A stretch of 64,000 nt of DNA from Streptomyces roseolilacinus (GTDB lineage: Bacteria; Actinomycetota; Actinomycetes; Streptomycetales; Streptomycetaceae), in contig NZ_BMSV01000003.1 in NCBI RefSeq assembly GCF_014649335.1, forward strand, positions 434,001-498,000, read 5' to 3'. The translations under genes were made by a program, and so were the position numbers. Below the pieces are notes generated by a model. The model worked only from the letters and a program-made list of their open reading frames with translations. It had not been told where the DNA came from and did no database searches. Of this stretch, positions 61,294 through 64,000 are shown piece after piece; position 1 is the stretch's first letter; each line of letters opens with the position of its first letter.

Positions 61294-62829
61294 TCATGCG
61301 GCGCTCCCTTCCTCGACGGCCCGGCCGGCGCGGACGACCGCGTCGAGCAGGCCGTCCACGTCCGTGGTGCGGGTCTGCGGGTTCAGCAGGGTGAGCTTGA
61401 GGTGGACGGCCGGGCGGCCGTCGTCGCCGGGCGCGTCGGTCCGGCCCACCAGCGCGGCGCCGGCGCGCAGCAGGCGGCGGCGGAGCTCGCCGTTGACGTG
61501 GTCGGACGCGGACGGGTCCCCGGCGACGTACCGGAAGACGACCGTCGACAGCGTCACCCCGGCGGTCAGCGCCAGCCGCGGGTGCGCCGCTATGGCCCGC
61601 TCGGCGTGCCGCGCCAGGTCGTGGCAGGCGTCCAGCATCGCCCCGATCCCGTCGGTGCCCAGGGCCAGGAACGTCGCCGCGACCTTCAGCGCGTCGGCGC
61701 GGCGCGTCGTCTGCAGCGACAGGCCGAGCAGCCCGTCGTACCCGGCCTCGCCGTCGTCGTCCGGGTTGAGGTAGGCGACCCGCAGCCCCGTCGTCGGCGC
61801 GAAGTCCGCCGCGTCCCGGGCGAGCAGGACGCTCGCGGCGGCCGGCTGCCAGGCCGTCTTGTGCAGGTCCAGGGTGATCGTGTCGGCCTCCCCGATGCCG
61901 TCCAGCAGCGGCCGCAGCCGGTCCGAGAACAGCGCGCCGCACCCGTACGCCGCGTCGACGTGCAGCCGCACGCCGTGCTCCCGGGCGACCGCGGCGACCT
62001 CCGGCAGGGGGTCCACGGAGCCGTAGTCGGTGGTCCCGGCGGTCGCGACGACCGCGACGGGCAGCTGCGTGTCCGGGTCGACCCGCCGCAGCATCGCGTC
62101 CAGCGCCTCGGGCCGCATCCGGTGCCGCCCGTCGACGGGCACGGTCCGCACCGCGTCCTCGCCGAGCCCGAGGACGGCGCAGGCGCGGGCGACCGAGAAG
62201 TGCGCCAGCTCCGAGCAGAACACCAGCGGCTCCTGCCCGAACCCGGCCAGGCCGCCGCTGCGCACGTCCCGCAGTTTGGCCGCCGCCGCGTCGCGGGCGA
62301 CGAGCAGCGCCTGGAGGTTGGACGCGCTCCCGCCGGAGGTGAGGACACCGCCCGACTCGGGCCCGTAGCCGGCGAGTCCGCAGATGCCCTTCACGAGCCG
62401 CCGCTCGATCTCGACGGCGTACGGGCCGGAGTCCCAGGTGTCGACGGACGCGTTGAAGATCCCCGCCAGCACGTCGGCCGCGGCGGCGACGGCCAGCGAC
62501 GGCGGCTGGAGGTGCGCGGCGGCGCGCGGGTCGGCGAGGTCCACGGTGGTCTGCGCGCAGGCCCGGGCGAGCGCCAGCACGGCGCCCGTGCCGGCGCCGT
62601 TGCGCGGGACGACACCGTCGGGGAACTGGGCGTCGACCAGGCCGGTCAGGTCCTCCGGGCTGAGCGCGGGCAGCGGTCCGCCGCGTCCGCGCAACCCGTC
62701 GGCGCACTCCCGGGCGATCTCGTGCACGAGCCGCCCCAACTCGGCGAGCCCGGTGGGGGCGGCGGCCAGCAGGCCGGGGTCGAGCAGCGGCGAGGCGGGG
62801 GCGGACAGGGCACTACCGGGCATCGTCAT
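61294..62829 (-). CDS. Group II PLP decarboxylase (diaminobutyrate/lysine decarboxylase-like)
   Basis: The protein has 511 residues. FNASVDTWDSGPYAVEIERRLV, LTSGGSASNLQALLVAR and TLDLHKTAWQ with the PLP lysine are the landmarks of DesA and DABA decarboxylases. In siderophore operons it makes the diamine (cadaverine or 1,3-diaminopropane) that is later hydroxylated and acylated. Which one cannot be read from sequence. GAAGGAAA lies upstream of the ATG. Its start overlaps the MFS stop by four bases. Confidence 0.88.
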   Translation of the reverse strand: MTMPGSALSAPASPLLDPGLLAAAPTGLAELGRLVHEIARECADGLRGRGGPLPALSPEDLTGLVDAQFPDGVVPRNGAGTGAVLALARACAQTTVDLADPRAAAHLQPPSLAVAAAADVLAGIFNASVDTWDSGPYAVEIERRLVKGICGLAGYGPESGGVLTSGGSASNLQALLVARDAAAAKLRDVRSGGLAGFGQEPLVFCSELAHFSVARACAVLGLGEDAVRTVPVDGRHRMRPEALDAMLRRVDPDTQLPVAVVATAGTTDYGSVDPLPEVAAVAREHGVRLHVDAAYGCGALFSDRLRPLLDGIGEADTITLDLHKTAWQPAAASVLLARDAADFAPTTGLRVAYLNPDDDGEAGYDGLLGLSLQTTRRADALKVAATFLALGTDGIGAMLDACHDLARHAERAIAAHPRLALTAGVTLSTVVFRYVAGDPSASDHVNGELRRRLLRAGAALVGRTDAPGDDGRPAVHLKLTLLNPQTRTTDVDGLLDAVVRAGRAVEEGSAA

Positions 62830-64000
62830 GGCAGGTTTCCTTCTTTCGAGGCTCGTTCCGCCTCCGGGGCCGCCGCCGGGGCTCGTTCCGCCTCCGGGGC
62901 GCTGTGGGCGGGGGCCGGGAGGACCACCGTGCTCAGTGCTTCGCCCCGGTGCGCGGCCGTCCTCCCGGCACCCGCACGCCCCTTCGGCCCCACGAGCGGT
63001 GTGCGGGGGAGCCCTCTCGGCGCCGGTACGGCCCTCGGCCCCACGAACCGGCCCGGGGCGGGCGGGGCGGGCGGGGCGGGGACCGCGTCGCGGAGGGGGC
63101 CGGGGCGGACGGGCGACGCGGGGGACACGAGCGCCAGGGCGCACAGCAGCGCGCCGCCCACGAGGAGGGGGGCCCACAGGGCGGCGGTCGCCGCCCCGGT
63201 GGCGACGAGCGGCGCGAGCAGCAGGCCCGCCGTCTGCCCCACGGCGACGACGCTGTACGCCGCCCCCGAACCGCTGGCCGCGATCACCCGCTCGTCGAGG
63301 GCGACCTGGCCCAGCGCCAGCCCGGCCCCGAACACCAGCCGCGCGGCGGCCAGCCAGCCCGGGTCGGTGAGCGCCGCCTGCACGGCGAGCCCCGCCGCGG
63401 CGACGAGCATCCCGTGCCGCAGCAGCCGCCCGCCCAGCCGCGCCCGCAGCCGCTCGGCGGCGGGCAGCAGCGCGAGCACGGCGACGTGCGGCAGCAGGAA
63501 CAGGGCCGTCGCCGTACCGGTCGAGGCGCCCGCGCCGGTCACGTACTCGGTGAAGTACGGCCGCGCCGCGTACACGGCGACGGCCGTCAGCAGCACGTAC
63601 CCGGCCAGCCGCCACACCCCGCCGGCGGCCCGGCCGCCCCCGGGGGCGTCACCGGCGGCGCCGGCCGGCGCGTCGGCCCCGGGCCGCAGCACCCGCAGGC
63701 ACGCCGCCAGCAGCACCGCCTCCAGCAGCGCCAGCAGCAGCAGCGCCGACCGGGGTTCGGGCACGGACACGACGACCCCGCCCAGCAGCGTCGCCGCGAC
63801 CGACGCGGCGTGCAGCACGGCCACGTACTGCACGACGCCGGGCAGCACGCCGCGCGGATGGCTCCGGGCGAGTCCCGGATACGCCAGCAGGACGACCGCC
63901 TTCGCGGCCACGAGCAGCACGGACACCCCGGTGAACACCGCGTACGACGGCGCGAGGACCAGGGCGGCGGCCAGCAGCACCGCCGCCGACTGCCCGGCCG
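62826..64000 (-). CDS. MFS transporter, probable siderophore exporter (partial, 5' end outside window)
   Basis: At least 391 residues are visible; the frame is still open at the window edge. Ten or so hydrophobic segments with MFS-type loops (AYPGLARSHPRGVL; LPAAERLRARLGGRLLRHG) are followed by a ~90-residue Pro/Ala/Arg-rich cytoplasmic tail. It is the first visible gene of the siderophore operon, so export of the finished siderophore is the likely role. The tail is long for MFS and may be disordered. Confidence 0.82.
   Translation of the reverse strand, partial: AGQSAAVLLAAALVLAPSYAVFTGVSVLLVAAKAVVLLAYPGLARSHPRGVLPGVVQYVAVLHAASVAATLLGGVVVSVPEPRSALLLLALLEAVLLAACLRVLRPGADAPAGAAGDAPGGGRAAGGVWRLAGYVLLTAVAVYAARPYFTEYVTGAGASTGTATALFLLPHVAVLALLPAAERLRARLGGRLLRHGMLVAAAGLAVQAALTDPGWLAAARLVFGAGLALGQVALDERVIAASGSGAAYSVVAVGQTAGLLLAPLVATGAATAALWAPLLVGGALLCALALVSPASPVRPGPLRDAVPAPPAPPAPGRFVGPRAVPAPRGLPRTPLVGPKGRAGAGRTAAHRGEALSTVVLPAPAHSAPEAERAPAAAPEAERASKEGNLP

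Overview
The window is chromosomal DNA from a high-GC actinomycete, most likely Streptomyces. The support is very strong G/C third-position bias, frequent GTG and TTG starts, 4-nt ATGA/GTGA stop-start overlaps, DUF2637, DUF5709 and ChaB-type proteins, and a CebR-type palindrome before a cellulase. No rRNA, tRNA, CRISPR array, insertion sequence or prophage was seen. The genes look like ordinary chromosomal genes with several specialised clusters.

Layout. 1-1700: end of a KhtT-like gene and a KhtU-like K+/H+ antiporter. 1763-6647 (minus): a compact operon of a type III PLP decarboxylase (Y4yA-like), a cysteine-synthase/rhodanese fusion, a SufS-like class V enzyme and a SAM methyltransferase. 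A Zur-like palindrome lies upstream. This is the least familiar system here and the best candidate for new biology. 7149-8398: a 23-codon leader ORF and the GTPase RsgA. 8634-16953 (minus): a MacB/FtsX-type ABC system with two ATPases and two very large permeases. 17036-24924: DUF456 protein, TrmB/LuxR-like regulator, PP2C-like protein, PoxB, a histidine-kinase-like ATPase, a DUF2637 membrane protein and a PfkB sugar kinase. 24932-29914: a FhuF-like ferric reductase behind an iron box, a GntR regulator with a WD-like partner, a ChaB-like protein, a dual-specificity phosphatase and a TPR-like protein.

29915-31047 is gene-poor. It holds two further Zur-like boxes around a 47-codon remnant that looks like a bare signal peptide. 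31048-39909 is a purine catabolism locus: PucR regulator, three-subunit xanthine dehydrogenase, AzgA-type purine permease and XdhC maturation factor. 40082-41302 is a secreted GH6 cellulase with a perfect CebR operator. 41359-44910: LD-carboxypeptidase, YbdK-type glutamate-cysteine ligase, CsbD-like and DUF5709 proteins. 44961-48673 is a second molybdenum hydroxylase, of the PaoABC/YagTSR aldehyde-oxidase type. 48814-52412: glutaminase, an MMPL exporter and its MarR regulator with a clear operator. 52522-55448: an SDR-DUF2867 protein translationally coupled to a DNA photolyase.

55478-64000 (minus) is a siderophore operon cut by the window edge. It encodes an MFS exporter, a PLP decarboxylase, an IucA/IucC (NIS) synthetase, a FecE-type ATPase, a lipoprotein receptor and a fused double FecCD permease. 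Together with the FhuF-like reductase it would make, export, retrieve and reduce a ferric siderophore. Metal homeostasis is therefore the theme that recurs: iron through DmdR1/IdeR-type control, and probably zinc through Zur.

Three intergenic stretches carry degenerate minisatellites of 14, 16 and 17 bp with a shared GGTCC-type core. All functional calls come from reading the translated sequences and motifs; no database search was run.
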